Source: Hyphococcus luteus (GTDB lineage: Bacteria > Pseudomonadota > Alphaproteobacteria > Caulobacterales > Parvularculaceae). From it: a DNA stretch of 64,000 bases. The translations under genes were made by a program, and so were the position numbers. Shown piece by piece: positions 8,835 through 17,277 of the stretch; positions within the stretch are counted from its first letter, which is position 1, and each line of letters starts with the position of its first letter. Location: assembly GCF_002943565.1 (NCBI RefSeq), contig NZ_PJCH01000005.1:310001-374000 (forward strand), in the 5' to 3' direction. Below the pieces are notes generated by a model. It was not told the DNA's origin, did not search any database, and was given only the letters and a program-made list of their open reading frames with translations.

Positions 8835-9520
8835 GCGCGCTTTCTTTTGAAATCAACGCCTTCGGCGAAGCGACGTGGCTGGCGCGTCTTCATGGCCGCG
8901 ACATGATTGCGACAGCGCTCGCCGCCAACCTGATCGCCGACCGCCTGCGTCCGTCTTACGGCGTGACGGATTGCGTCGCCGGCGTCGACAGCGTGGTTTT
9001 GCGCTTTGACCCGTCAGGGCTTGCACCGCAAACCGCCCGCGCAATGCTCGAAGACGCCGTAAAAGAAACGCCTTTAACAGCAGCGACGCCTGAAACCAAA
9101 ATTGAAATTCCGGTCTGTTACGGCGGCGAATACGGTCCCGACCTCGCCGCACTGGCGCAAAAGCTGTCGCTCAGCGAAGCGGGCCTCATCGAACGACACG
9201 CAGCACAGAAATATCGTGTGCTGACCATTGGTTTCGCGCCGGGCTTTGCTTATCTCGGCCCTTTGCCCGAAAGCCTGCAAACCTCGCGTCTCGCAAGCCC
9301 GCGAACGCATGTGCCGGCTGGATCGGTGGGCGTCGCCGGCGCCATGACCGGCGTTTATCCCCTCGCCTCACCGGGCGGCTGGCCCCTGATCGGGCGCACG
9401 CCGAAAAAACTCTTCAATGCAAAAGCCGATGCGCCTTTCATTTTCACGCCGGGCGCGGAAGTCTCTTTCACGCCAGTGAGCGAAGACGCTTTTGCACGCA
9501 TGCAAGACGAAGCCGCATGA
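8831..9520 (+). CDS. pxpB: 5-oxoprolinase subunit PxpB (KipI family)
   Basis: PxpB is the second subunit of 5-oxoprolinase; the family is also known as KipI, the allophanate-hydrolase subunit 1 domain. The 229-residue sequence carries the characteristic central block IPVCYGGEYGPDL (about residues 94-106) and the stretch IGFAPGFAYLG followed by PRTHVPAGSVGVAG (about 136-174). In Bacillus subtilis KipI was first described as an inhibitor of sporulation kinase A, but the conserved role of the PxpABC trio is 5-oxoproline hydrolysis. It overlaps both neighbours by 4 bp (ATGA). Confidence 0.94.
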   Translation: MSALSFEINAFGEATWLARLHGRDMIATALAANLIADRLRPSYGVTDCVAGVDSVVLRFDPSGLAPQTARAMLEDAVKETPLTAATPETKIEIPVCYGGEYGPDLAALAQKLSLSEAGLIERHAAQKYRVLTIGFAPGFAYLGPLPESLQTSRLASPRTHVPAGSVGVAGAMTGVYPLASPGGWPLIGRTPKKLFNAKADAPFIFTPGAEVSFTPVSEDAFARMQDEAA

Positions 9521-10476
9521 ACGTCCTCGCCGAAATCACCAAAGCCGGGCTTTTGACGACGGTTCAGGATTTAGGCCGCAAAGGAAGCCGCCATCTCGGC
9601 GTTCCCTTGGCGGGCGGCGCCGATCCATTTTCCCTCGCCCTCGCCAACGCCGCGCTTGGCAATGCGCCCGGCGCCGCGGCGCTGGAATGCACGCTGCAGG
9701 GCCCGTCCTTGCGCTTTCTGGCTCCGACGACGATTGCGCTTGCCGGCGCGAACATGGATGCGGCGCTCAATGGCGCGGCGATCCCGCTTTATGAAGCCGC
9801 AAGCGTAAAGGAAGGCGATGAGCTTGTGCTCGGCGCGGCGAAAACCGGCGCGCGCTGTTACATAGCCGTTGCGGGCGGATTAGCGGGCGAAGATTTCCTC
9901 GGCAGCGTTTCCACCTATGCGCCGGCGGCGCTGGGCGGCCTCGAAGGCCGCGCGCTCAAACCCGGCGACCGGCTGCGGAGCGGCGGCGGGAAAACCAGCG
10001 CGGCGCGCGAGATTCCAGCCGCCCTGCGGCCGCGCTTCACCTCTGAATTCTTCCTGCGCGCGACAAAGGGACCGGAGACCCATGAGCTTTCGCCCGACAG
10101 CCTCAAACAGTTTTTTTCCGCGCGCTGGACCGTAAGCCGCCGGGCCGGCCGTATGGGCCTGCAGCTTGAAGGACCGTCCCTCTCGCTGATTGAGACGCCT
10201 AGCCAAACCACAACGATGGCGTCGAGCCCGGTCTTTCCCGGCACAGTGCAATGCCCGCCCGACGGCGCGCCGTTCCTGCTCTCCTGCGACGCGCAGACTG
10301 TGGGCGGCTATCCGCGCATCGCGCAACTGATCGCCGCCGATCTGCCGCTTGCCGGACAGATGCGCGCCGGCGATCATCTATGGCTGCGGCGAACCGGTGA
10401 AGAAGAGGCCTGCGACATCGCGCAAAAAAAGGCCGCGCTACTCGCCGACATTTTCCCTTGCGGATTCTTCCGCTGA
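9517..10476 (+). CDS. pxpC: 5-oxoprolinase subunit PxpC (KipA family)
   Basis: PxpC is the third, biotin-independent carboxyltransferase-like subunit of 5-oxoprolinase (KipA / allophanate-hydrolase subunit 2 domain). The 319-residue protein opens with the typical LLTTVQDLGRKGSRHLGVP motif and then PFSLALANAALGN, and later has SRRAGRMGLQLEG and PGTVQCPPDGAPFLL, all standard for the family. It overlaps pxpB by 4 bp. Its last 39 bases overlap the end of the convergent BCCT transporter gene, so no dedicated terminator separates the two transcripts. Confidence 0.94.
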   Translation: MNVLAEITKAGLLTTVQDLGRKGSRHLGVPLAGGADPFSLALANAALGNAPGAAALECTLQGPSLRFLAPTTIALAGANMDAALNGAAIPLYEAASVKEGDELVLGAAKTGARCYIAVAGGLAGEDFLGSVSTYAPAALGGLEGRALKPGDRLRSGGGKTSAAREIPAALRPRFTSEFFLRATKGPETHELSPDSLKQFFSARWTVSRRAGRMGLQLEGPSLSLIETPSQTTTMASSPVFPGTVQCPPDGAPFLLSCDAQTVGGYPRIAQLIAADLPLAGQMRAGDHLWLRRTGEEEACDIAQKKAALLADIFPCGFFR

Positions 10477-12039
10477 CGCCGGCTGCGCCGCCGCGCGGAT
10501 CTCATCGAGCCAGGCGAGGCGCAGGGATATAATCACCGCGCCCATCGCGATCAGGATGAACAGCCCCGGCAGGCCGCCGAGATTGGACAACATCCGCACC
10601 CCGTCGATCCCCGTCGTCGCCGTCATGATGAAGGCGACGGCGCCGATCAGCACGCCCCAGAAGATTTTCACCCAGCGCTCGGCGCGCGGGCGCGCTTCGC
10701 CGGGGCCGATCTTTTTAAGACACACATTGGTGATCGAAACTGTGTTCGAATCCATCGCCGTCACAAACGAGACGAAAGTGAGCACGATGAAAAGCAGGAT
10801 GACGATCTGGCTGAACGGCAACGCGTCAAAGAGCGCATAGATCACCGCTTCCGGCCCGCGGGCGTCAAGCGCGGCGACAAAGGCGTGGCTCGACGCCGCA
10901 TCGAGATTGATCGCCGCCCCGCCGAACACCGTCATCCAAAGCCCGCCGAACAAGGCCGGCGCGACAAGATTGAAGAGGATGAACTCCCGCACCGTATAGC
11001 CGACCGAGATGCGGCCCAGGAACAGCGCCGTGACGGGCGCCCAGGCGAGCCAGTTGGCGAAGTAAAATACGGTCCAGTCGCGGGTCCAGTCGGACCCGGC
11101 GCGCTCGCCCAGCGCCAGGCTGCGCGGAATAAAATTCATCACATATTGCCCGACGCTTTCCGCGCCGAGCGCCAGGATCTGCAAGGTCGGACCGGCGAGA
11201 AGAACGAACACGACCAGCACGAAAAAGAAGCGCGTATTGAAGTCCGAGAGATATTTGATGCCGCGCTGCAATCCGCTGATCGAGGAGACGACAAACATGA
11301 CGACAATGGCGGCTGTCACGAAAAGGCGCAGCATTGTCGTGTCGTAAACGCCCGCCGCCGCTTCAAGTCCGCCGGCGAGCGTCATTACTCCTGCGCCGAG
11401 GGACGCGGCGACGCCCGCCACCAGCGCGTAAAGCCCGACCGCATCGATGAGCGCGCCGATGCGCCCTGTCGCCGCCTTGCCGATAATGACCGACAAGGGC
11501 CCGCTTAGGGAATAAGGCCGGCCGAGATTGTAATGGGCGAGCGCAAAGGCGAGCGCCGGCACGGTGTAAAGCGCATAAGGCGTCACCGTCCAGTGCATGA
11601 ACATGGAGGAAAGCGCGAACTGCGCCGCTTCGTTCGTATAGGGATCGGCGTGCGCGAAAGGCGGCGGCGCCTTGATGTGAAACATCGGCTCCGCCGCGCC
11701 CCAGAACAAAATGCCGATGGCGATGGTCGTGCAGAGCGTAATGGAAAACCAGTTCCAGCGGCTGAGGATAGGCTTTGCATCGGGCCCGCCGATCCGCACC
11801 GATCCAAGCGGCGAGAACCCGACCCAGGCGATGAGCGCCACCGCCGCGAAGGAGGCGTAGCTGAAAAGCCAGCCGAAATATTTCAGGATCCAGTCCTTGG
11901 CGGCGGTCACGCCCGCATAGAACCCATCGAAATCCACGAGGCTGAAAGCAAGCGCCGATAAAAGGAGGATGACCGGCGGCCAGAAGACAAGCGGGCGGGT
12001 GGATTTGAGGGTTTCTCTTAAGATGGCGGGCGTCTCCAT
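10438..12039 (-). CDS. BCCT family (betaine/carnitine/choline) transporter
   Basis: This is a 533-residue, 12-segment inner-membrane symporter of the BCCT family, which imports quaternary-ammonium compounds with Na+ or H+. Diagnostic motifs are FWGAAEPMFH near TM3, the glycine-rich ASLGAGVMTLAGGL, and the family signature region FANWLAWAPVTALFLGRIS followed by VREF. The aromatic-box tryptophans that bind the trimethylammonium head are in this region. An ATG at 12039 is preferred to upstream alternatives because it begins directly before the hydrophilic N-terminus. No cytoplasmic osmosensing tail is evident, so substrate and osmotic control cannot be assigned. Confidence 0.9.
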   Translation of the reverse strand: METPAILRETLKSTRPLVFWPPVILLLSALAFSLVDFDGFYAGVTAAKDWILKYFGWLFSYASFAAVALIAWVGFSPLGSVRIGGPDAKPILSRWNWFSITLCTTIAIGILFWGAAEPMFHIKAPPPFAHADPYTNEAAQFALSSMFMHWTVTPYALYTVPALAFALAHYNLGRPYSLSGPLSVIIGKAATGRIGALIDAVGLYALVAGVAASLGAGVMTLAGGLEAAAGVYDTTMLRLFVTAAIVVMFVVSSISGLQRGIKYLSDFNTRFFFVLVVFVLLAGPTLQILALGAESVGQYVMNFIPRSLALGERAGSDWTRDWTVFYFANWLAWAPVTALFLGRISVGYTVREFILFNLVAPALFGGLWMTVFGGAAINLDAASSHAFVAALDARGPEAVIYALFDALPFSQIVILLFIVLTFVSFVTAMDSNTVSITNVCLKKIGPGEARPRAERWVKIFWGVLIGAVAFIMTATTGIDGVRMLSNLGGLPGLFILIAMGAVIISLRLAWLDEIRAAAQPASAEESARENVGE

Positions 12040-12130
12040 GGCGCGGGCCGCACAGTCATAGCCCAGCCGCGCGCCAGCCCCAAATTTTCCAGGGGAGCAA
12101 AAGCGCAATTTCAGTTTTCAGGGAAGGATA

Positions 12131-12206
12131 TGGTGCCGCTTGTCAGACTTGAACTGACGACCCCATCATTACGAATGATGTGCTCTACCAACTGAGCTAA
12201 AGCGGC
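12131..12206 (-). tRNA. tRNA-Thr (anticodon CGT)
   Basis: The minus strand folds into a full 76-nt cloverleaf. The acceptor arm GCCGCTT pairs with AAGCGGC; the D arm has AGCTCAGTTGGTAGAGC; the anticodon arm CATCA-TTCGTAA-TGATG presents CGT and reads the threonine codon ACG; the T arm contains GTTCAAGTC. The CCA end is encoded (TGG at 12131-12133 on the plus strand). It stands alone between the BCCT gene and pheT. Confidence 0.96.
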
Positions 12207-12297
12207 CCACTCCGTCTTTCGGAGGCGAGGGTCTTAGCTTGGCCGGGCGCGATCCGCAAGCCGGTCAGACGTCCGAAATCGCCCCCGCGGCGGGAAA

Positions 12298-12312
12298 GGC
12301 GCAAGACGCGCC
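12298..12312 (-). terminator. Possible weak terminator after pheT
   Basis: On the minus strand GGCGC and GCGCC pair around a 5-base loop and are followed by TTTCCC, 4 bp after the pheT stop codon. The stem is short, so this may not be efficient. Confidence 0.35.
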
Positions 12313-12315
12313 CCA

Positions 12316-14724
12316 TTAGCCGCGCAACGTCCCGCCGGTAGCCTTTTCAACCTGGGCGACGATGCGCGCCGACACCGCCTCGATCTCCTCGTCCGTTAAG
12401 GTTTTCTCCCGCGGCTGCAGGGTGACTTCGACCGCGAGGGACTTCATGCCCTCGGGCACGCCCTTGCCCTGGTAGACGTCGAAGAGGGAGACGTCCGCGA
12501 TAAGCTTTTTCTCCGCGCCCCGCACGGCTTTCAGAAGCGTTTCTGCCGTAACGCCTTCCTCCACCACAAAGGCGAAATCGCGGGTCAGCGGCAGAAACTC
12601 CGAGGCGTCGAGCGCGGCTCGTGTCTTGGTCGGCTTTTTCTTCGAGGCCGGGATCTGGTCAAGGAAGACCTCGAAGCCATGGACCGGCCCGTCCACATCC
12701 ATGGCTTTCAAGACGCGCGGATGAATCTCGCCGAAATGGGCGAGCGCTTTCGGCCCGAGGCGCAAAACGCCAGAGCGGCCGGGGTGAAAATAGTCAGGCG
12801 CGTCGGCGCTGGTCTGCAGGCTCGCGACCGGCGCGCCGGCGGCTTCGAGCGCAGCGATGGCGTCGGCCTTTACGGTGAAAACATCCGCCGTCGCGCGCGC
12901 GCCTTGCCAGTGGCGGGTAGGGTGAGAAAGACGCGCGCCGCCGGCGGCGTTCTGGTGATCCGCAGGCTGATCGCCGGCGTAAATCGGCGCAACCTCAAAA
13001 AGCGCGAGATCGTCGCGGCCGCGGTCGGCATTGCGCTGAAGCGCGGAAATGAGGTTCGGCAATAGAGAGGACCGCATGACGCCGAGGTCCGATGCAATCG
13101 GATTGGCGAGAACAAGCCCCTTGGCCTTGATCTCCTCTGCGCTCATGAAGAGTTCGGCGTGTTTTTCGTCAAGGAAGGACCAGGTCACAGCCTCGAGCAT
13201 GCCGCGGGCGGCCAACACGCGGCGCGCCATCCGCCGCCGGTCCTGGCCCGGCGTCAGCTTCGGCGTCTCGACAGGCTTCAAAGCCGGGAGGGTTTCCGTC
13301 GGCAGATGATCAAAGCCGACAATGCGCGCGACCTCTTCGACGAGGTCGGCCTTTCCTTCAATGTCCGGGCGCCAGGACGGAACGTCCACCTGCCAAGGGT
13401 CGCTCTTTCTCACCGTGAAGCCGAGCGCTTCGAGGATTTCCTCGGCTTTTTCGGGCGCGACATCCATGCCGGTCAGGCGTTTCACCTCCGCCGGCGGAAA
13501 GAGAACCGTATTATCCGTTTGCGGAACAGCCCCAGCGAGCTCGACTTCGGACGGCTCGCCGCCGCACATATCCATGACAAGCTGTGTCGCCATTTCCATG
13601 CCCGGCAGGATGAAATCGGGATCGACGCCGCGCTCGAAGCGGTAGCGCGCATCGGAATTAATGCCCGTCTTGCGGCCGGTTTTCGCCGTGCGAAGGGGAT
13701 CGAAATAGGCGCATTCGATGAAGACATTCGTCGTCTCTTCCGTGCAGCCCGTATCCTCGCCGCCCATGACGCCGCCGAGACCGAGCACGCCGGAATCATC
13801 GGCGATGACCGTCATGGTCTCGTCGATTTCATATTCCTTGCCGTCGAGCGCAAGCAGTTTCTCTCCTTTTTTCCCGAGCCGCGCGCGGATAACGCCCTGC
13901 AGCTTGTCGGCGTCGAAAACGTGGAGCGGGCGGGCGCGGTCGTAAGACATGTAATTGGTGATATCGACCAGCGCGCTGATGGGACGAAGACCGATGGCGC
14001 GCAGGCGGTCCTGCAGCCATTTCGGCGACGGCCCGTTCTTGACGCCGCGCACATAACGCCCGGCGAAAACCGGACAGGCGTTTTCCGAGCCTTCGGGGAA
14101 ATCGAGCTCAACCTTTTGCGGCGAGGGATAATCGCCCTTGATGGGCTTCGGGTCGGGCGAGATGAAATCGCCGATCTTCGCCGCCGCAAGGTCGCGCGCC
14201 ACGCCGTTGACGCCATTGGTGTCGGGCCGGTTGGGGGTCACTTCGAAATCGATGACCGGATCGTTGACGCCCATCACCGACGCCACCGGATCGCCGACTT
14301 GCGCCGATGCCGGCGCCTCGATAATGCCGTCATGATCGTCGCCCATTTCAAGCTCGCGGACCGAGCACATCATGCCGTGGCTCTCGACGCCGCGGATTTT
14401 CGCTTTCGACAGCGTCACGTCGATGCCGGGCACATAAGCGCCCACCGGCGCATAAGCGACCTTGATCCCCGCGCGCGCGTTGGGCGCGCCGCAGACGATC
14501 TGCATCTCGCCGTCCTTCGTGGCGACGCGGCAGACCTTGAGCTTATCGGCGTCTGGATGCTGCTCGGCCTCTATGACTTCGCCGATGGTAAAGGCGGAAA
14601 GACGTTCCTCCGGGTTTTCGACGTCTTCGACCTCGAGGCCGACGGCGACCATGATCTCGACGATGTCGTCGAGACTGGCGTCCGTTGCAAGATGGTCTTT
14701 TAACCAGGATAAGGTGAACTTCAT
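12316..14724 (-). CDS. pheT: Phenylalanyl-tRNA synthetase beta subunit
   Basis: PheT is the large subunit of the (alpha-beta)2 enzyme that charges tRNA-Phe; it contributes tRNA binding and editing of mischarged Tyr. The 802-residue protein starts with MKFTLSWLKDHL, then an EMAP/OB tRNA-binding domain (about residues 40-150, with GAPNARAGIKVAYAPVGA), the B3/B4 editing domain (about 210-390), a B5 domain (about 400-475), the catalytic-like core and a C-terminal ferredoxin-fold anticodon-binding domain (about 708-802). The start overlaps the upstream small gene by 4 bp. Unusually, three ORFs lie between it and pheS, all in the same orientation. Confidence 0.97.
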   Translation of the reverse strand: MKFTLSWLKDHLATDASLDDIVEIMVAVGLEVEDVENPEERLSAFTIGEVIEAEQHPDADKLKVCRVATKDGEMQIVCGAPNARAGIKVAYAPVGAYVPGIDVTLSKAKIRGVESHGMMCSVRELEMGDDHDGIIEAPASAQVGDPVASVMGVNDPVIDFEVTPNRPDTNGVNGVARDLAAAKIGDFISPDPKPIKGDYPSPQKVELDFPEGSENACPVFAGRYVRGVKNGPSPKWLQDRLRAIGLRPISALVDITNYMSYDRARPLHVFDADKLQGVIRARLGKKGEKLLALDGKEYEIDETMTVIADDSGVLGLGGVMGGEDTGCTEETTNVFIECAYFDPLRTAKTGRKTGINSDARYRFERGVDPDFILPGMEMATQLVMDMCGGEPSEVELAGAVPQTDNTVLFPPAEVKRLTGMDVAPEKAEEILEALGFTVRKSDPWQVDVPSWRPDIEGKADLVEEVARIVGFDHLPTETLPALKPVETPKLTPGQDRRRMARRVLAARGMLEAVTWSFLDEKHAELFMSAEEIKAKGLVLANPIASDLGVMRSSLLPNLISALQRNADRGRDDLALFEVAPIYAGDQPADHQNAAGGARLSHPTRHWQGARATADVFTVKADAIAALEAAGAPVASLQTSADAPDYFHPGRSGVLRLGPKALAHFGEIHPRVLKAMDVDGPVHGFEVFLDQIPASKKKPTKTRAALDASEFLPLTRDFAFVVEEGVTAETLLKAVRGAEKKLIADVSLFDVYQGKGVPEGMKSLAVEVTLQPREKTLTDEEIEAVSARIVAQVEKATGGTLRG

Positions 14725-15353
14725 GACGCTTCATCTTCCGAGATGGTTTGCAGCAAACGCGCGACGACATCGCTGCCGGCGCGCTCGCATGATTTTACAG
14801 GTTCGGGAACGGCTCTGTTATCCGGCGTATTTTTCCAGCAACGGTCAAAGACCGAGCAATAACAAACGCCGAAAAAGGCGTCGTCCGGATCGCCGGAAAA
14901 GACACGCTGTCTCAACATCTCAAACCCGGCGTCCGTCTCCTCATTGCTCGGCCAGGAAAAGACAATGGCCTGCGCCTCGTGCCCCGCAGCAAGTATGCCG
15001 ACCGCCGTATCGAGATTCGACTGAAAGTCCTTGCGCAACGCTTCAGGCATGAACCGGTCGCGCAGATCCGGCCAGTCCTTGACCGGCGCGCCGCCGACAA
15101 AAAGGTCGGCGCTTTCAATCACCGCCGGGCCGATGCCGTCATTGCGAACGGAAACGGTCAAGACATGCCGATCGCCTTCCGACGAAAGCCCGCCGGACAC
15201 ATTGAGCACCGGCAGGACGCTGGCATGCTGTTGTTTGCGCATGATCTGCGCCTGATCCCAGGCGACGAAAAGCGCGCAGGCGCCGATGACGATGGCGGCG
15301 ATGGAGCCGATCGTTTCGAAGCTGAGGGAAAGGCGTTTTTCAGACTTCGCCAT
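14721..15353 (-). CDS. Membrane-anchored hypothetical protein in the pheS-pheT interval
   Basis: I do not recognise a characterised family. The 210-residue product has one N-terminal membrane segment (about residues 14-34) preceded by a basic stretch, then a soluble domain likely outside the cytoplasm that opens with VLPVLNVSGGLSSEGDRHVL and VRNDGIGPAVIESADLFVGG, resembling the beta-rich extracellular domains of small bacterial sensors. Four cysteines cluster near the end (VCYCSVFDRCW and SCERAG), which could form disulfides. The ATG at 15353 shares its A with the DUF302 stop (TGATG), and the gene overlaps pheT by 4 bp, so it is locked into the pheST transcript. Confidence 0.7.
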   Translation of the reverse strand: MAKSEKRLSLSFETIGSIAAIVIGACALFVAWDQAQIMRKQQHASVLPVLNVSGGLSSEGDRHVLTVSVRNDGIGPAVIESADLFVGGAPVKDWPDLRDRFMPEALRKDFQSNLDTAVGILAAGHEAQAIVFSWPSNEETDAGFEMLRQRVFSGDPDDAFFGVCYCSVFDRCWKNTPDNRAVPEPVKSCERAGSDVVARLLQTISEDEAS

Positions 15354-15736
15354 CAAAGCGCCTCGATCACCCTCGCAAGCGCGTCTTTCACCGGCCCTGC
15401 GATGTCGGCGAGGCCGGGATTGTCGACCGCCTTCATCGAGGCGACCGGGTCGACCGCCGCGACTTCGACGCCTTCATCCGTTTGCTGAACGATGACGTTG
15501 CAGGGCAGCATGACGCCGATCTTGTCTTCGGCGGAGAGCGCCTTATACGCCATTTTCGGATTACAGGCGCCGAGAATGCGGTAGGGGCGGAAATCGACAT
15601 CGATCTTTTTCTTTAATGTCGCCTTGACGTCGATGTCGGTGAGAACGCCGAAGCCTTCGGCCTTCAGCGCCTCTGTGACGCGTTCGATCACGTCGTCAAA
15701 ATCGCCGGAAACGGTTTTCGCGATGTAGTAGGTCAT
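15353..15736 (-). CDS. DUF302 domain-containing protein
   Basis: This is a compact 127-residue protein made almost entirely of a DUF302 domain. Recognition points are DFDDVIERVTEALKAEGFGV at the N-terminal helix, then YRILGACNPKMAYKAL, MLPCNVIVQQ and VAAVDPVASM. The family is widespread, often near metal- or sulfur-related genes, and its biochemical role is not known; the conserved Cys in GACNP and LPCN could bind a ligand or metal. ATG at 15736 is preferred over upstream starts because the family begins at this point and because it overlaps the preceding gene by 4 bp (ATGA). Confidence 0.85.
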   Translation of the reverse strand: MTYYIAKTVSGDFDDVIERVTEALKAEGFGVLTDIDVKATLKKKIDVDFRPYRILGACNPKMAYKALSAEDKIGVMLPCNVIVQQTDEGVEVAAVDPVASMKAVDNPGLADIAGPVKDALARVIEAL

Positions 15737-15963
15737 TGGTTTTGATCGCTCCTGTTTCGCCGTTGAGTCCAGAAATAATAGGCCACAAAAAACAACACCC
15801 AAATAAAGAGAATAACGGTTAAGGCTACGAATGAGCCTCTCGTACCGAAAAACCGAGTCGACACTTCCGCCGCGCCCCAGCTAAAGGCCATGATCACAAG
15901 GAACGCCAAGATTGGGCGTTTGGGCTTCTTATCAATGTCCGCGCGGGGTGATTGCTCGGTCAT
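15733..15963 (-). CDS. Small two-segment membrane protein of the pheS-pheT interval
   Basis: The 76-residue product has a charged N-terminus (about residues 1-16), a hydrophobic stretch (about 18-35), a second one (about 45-65) ending in YYFW, and a basic tail TQRRNRSDQNQ. No family is recognised. It starts 7 bp after the pheS stop and overlaps the DUF302 start by 4 bp, so it is co-transcribed. It is real on position and composition; function unknown. Confidence 0.65.
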   Translation of the reverse strand: MTEQSPRADIDKKPKRPILAFLVIMAFSWGAAEVSTRFFGTRGSFVALTVILFIWVLFFVAYYFWTQRRNRSDQNQ

Positions 15964-15970
15964 TTTGTCA

Positions 15971-17047
15971 CTACTTGCTCAATCCCGCCCACAGGCTCGG
16001 CTGGTCGGCGGCGTCGAAACCGTAATGCTCGAGCCAGCGCGCGTCGGCGGTGAAGAAATCCCTGAGATCGGGAATGCCGTATTTCAGCATGGCGAGGCGG
16101 TCGACGCCCACGCCGAAAGCAAAGCCCTGATATTCGTCGGGATCGAGACCGCAATTTTTGAGGACATTCGGGTGCACCATGCCGCAGCCGAGAATCTCCA
16201 TCCATTTCTCGCCCTGGCCGAAGCGCACCTCGTTGCCGACCCGCTCATATTGCACATCCATTTCCGCGGACGGCTCCGTGAACGGAAAGAAATGCGGGCG
16301 GAAGCGCGTCTTTACGTCGTCGAGCTCGAAGAAGGTTTTGACGAAGGCCTCGAGCACGCCTTTGAGGTGCCCCATATGGGTCTCCTTGTCGATCACAAGC
16401 CCTTCGACCTGATGGAACATCGGGGTGTGGGTCTGATCGCTGTCGCAGCGGAAGGTGCGGCCCGGAATGATGATCCGGATCGGCGGCTTCTGGGTCATCA
16501 TGGTGCGGATCTGCACCGGCGAAGTGTGCGTTCTTAGCAGCATGCGCTGCCCGTCTTCCTTCGGTTCGAAGAAAAACGTGTCGTGCATCTCGCGCGCCGG
16601 GTGGTCCGGCGGAAAGTTCAGCGCGGTGAAGTTATGGAAATCGTCTTCGATGTCCGGGCCTTCGGCGACGTCGAAGCCCATGGCGGAAAAGATCGCGATG
16701 ATTTCTTCCGTCACCTGGCTGACGGGATGAATCTTGCCTTTGGGCTCGGGACGCACCGGCAGGGTAACGTCGACTTTTTCAGAGGCGAGGCGCGCATCGA
16801 GCGCAGCCGCTTCAAGCTCGGCCTTCTTCGTCTCAATGGCCTCGGCGATACGGGTTTTAAGGCCGTTCAGCGCCGGACCCATTTCCTTGCGCTCTTCCGG
16901 GCTCATCTTGCCGAGCGTTTTCATCTTCTCGGAAACCGCGCCCTTCTTGCCGAGCGCGGAGACGCGCACCTCTTCCAGCGCCGCGCCCGTATCGGCGGCG
17001 CCTATCCTGGCGAGAAGGTCTGATTCGAGCTGTTCAATGTCGGACAT
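15971..17047 (-). CDS. pheS: Phenylalanyl-tRNA synthetase alpha subunit
   Basis: PheS holds the aminoacylation active site of the heterotetrameric PheRS. The 358-residue protein has an N-terminal coiled-coil that binds tRNA (about 1-90) and the class II catalytic core. Motif 2 is seen in [18 protein letters not shown], and motif 3 in the [14 protein letters not shown] stretch near the end. The start codon is 29 bp after a transcription attenuator, and a Phe-rich leader peptide lies upstream, so expression is probably controlled by Phe-tRNA charging. The downstream gene is not pheT but a small membrane protein. Confidence 0.97.
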   Translation of the reverse strand: MSDIEQLESDLLARIGAADTGAALEEVRVSALGKKGAVSEKMKTLGKMSPEERKEMGPALNGLKTRIAEAIETKKAELEAAALDARLASEKVDVTLPVRPEPKGKIHPVSQVTEEIIAIFSAMGFDVAEGPDIEDDFHNFTALNFPPDHPAREMHDTFFFEPKEDGQRMLLRTHTSPVQIRTMMTQKPPIRIIIPGRTFRCDSDQTHTPMFHQVEGLVIDKETHMGHLKGVLEAFVKTFFELDDVKTRFRPHFFPFTEPSAEMDVQYERVGNEVRFGQGEKWMEILGCGMVHPNVLKNCGLDPDEYQGFAFGVGVDRLAMLKYGIPDLRDFFTADARWLEHYGFDAADQPSLWAGLSK

Positions 17048-17075
17048 CGCGTCCGGTCTCCATGCTTTTAAGACG

Positions 17076-17106
17076 TAAAAAAAGCGCCACCCTTCGGATG
17101 ACGCTT
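17076..17106 (-). terminator. Attenuator terminator of the pheS operon leader
   Basis: On the minus strand, AAGCGTCATCC and GGGTGGCGCTT form an 11-bp stem (two G-U pairs) around the loop GAA, directly followed by a run of seven T. It lies between the leader peptide and pheS. The 5' arm includes GTCATCC (17096-17102), which can instead pair with GGGTGAC (17126-17132) just after the leader stop codon, giving a competing antiterminator. This is the layout of a ribosome-controlled attenuator. Confidence 0.85.
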
Positions 17107-17134
17107 ACCGGCAGATACCGCTTCGGTCACCCGT

Positions 17135-17173
17135 TCAATCAACGCTCCTAAAAAAGAACTCGAAAAAGGTCAC
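17135..17173 (-). CDS. Phe-rich leader peptide of the pheST operon
   Basis: A 12-codon ORF (GTG start, TGA stop) encodes VTFFEFFFRSVD, with five Phe codons out of twelve (TTT TTC, then TTC TTT TTT). A GGAG lies 11 nt before the GTG, a rather long spacing; the frame is also open upstream and includes two more Phe codons, so the true start may lie further 5'. The peptide ends 2 nt before the segment that can form the antiterminator. By analogy with the E. coli pheM leader, stalling at Phe codons when charged tRNA-Phe is scarce would favour pheST transcription. Too short for ordinary gene finding. Confidence 0.75.
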   Translation of the reverse strand: MTFFEFFFRSVD

Positions 17174-17218
17174 GGGGCGTGCGGCTCCAATGAAAAAATC
17201 CTGCCCCTTGAATATAAA

Positions 17219-17247
17219 GAGCGGGCCCTCTTGTCGAGGGCCCGCTC
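17219..17247 (-). terminator. Strong hairpin upstream of the Phe leader peptide
   Basis: A perfect 12-bp inverted repeat, GAGCGGGCCCTC and its complement, encloses a 5-base loop; on the minus strand it is followed by TTTATATT. It may end transcripts coming from the ribosomal protein genes, or be a structured part of the pheST leader. Direction is uncertain because the tail is only moderately T-rich. Confidence 0.6.
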
Positions 17248-17277
17248 CCCATATCGCCTGTCCGGTGAGAGAAGGCG

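Noticed and set aside
13159-14703. 514-codon plus-strand frame opposite pheT
   Set aside because: Composition is that of the complement of a real gene (many His, Arg and Asp), with no recognisable motif; pheT is unambiguous on the other strand.
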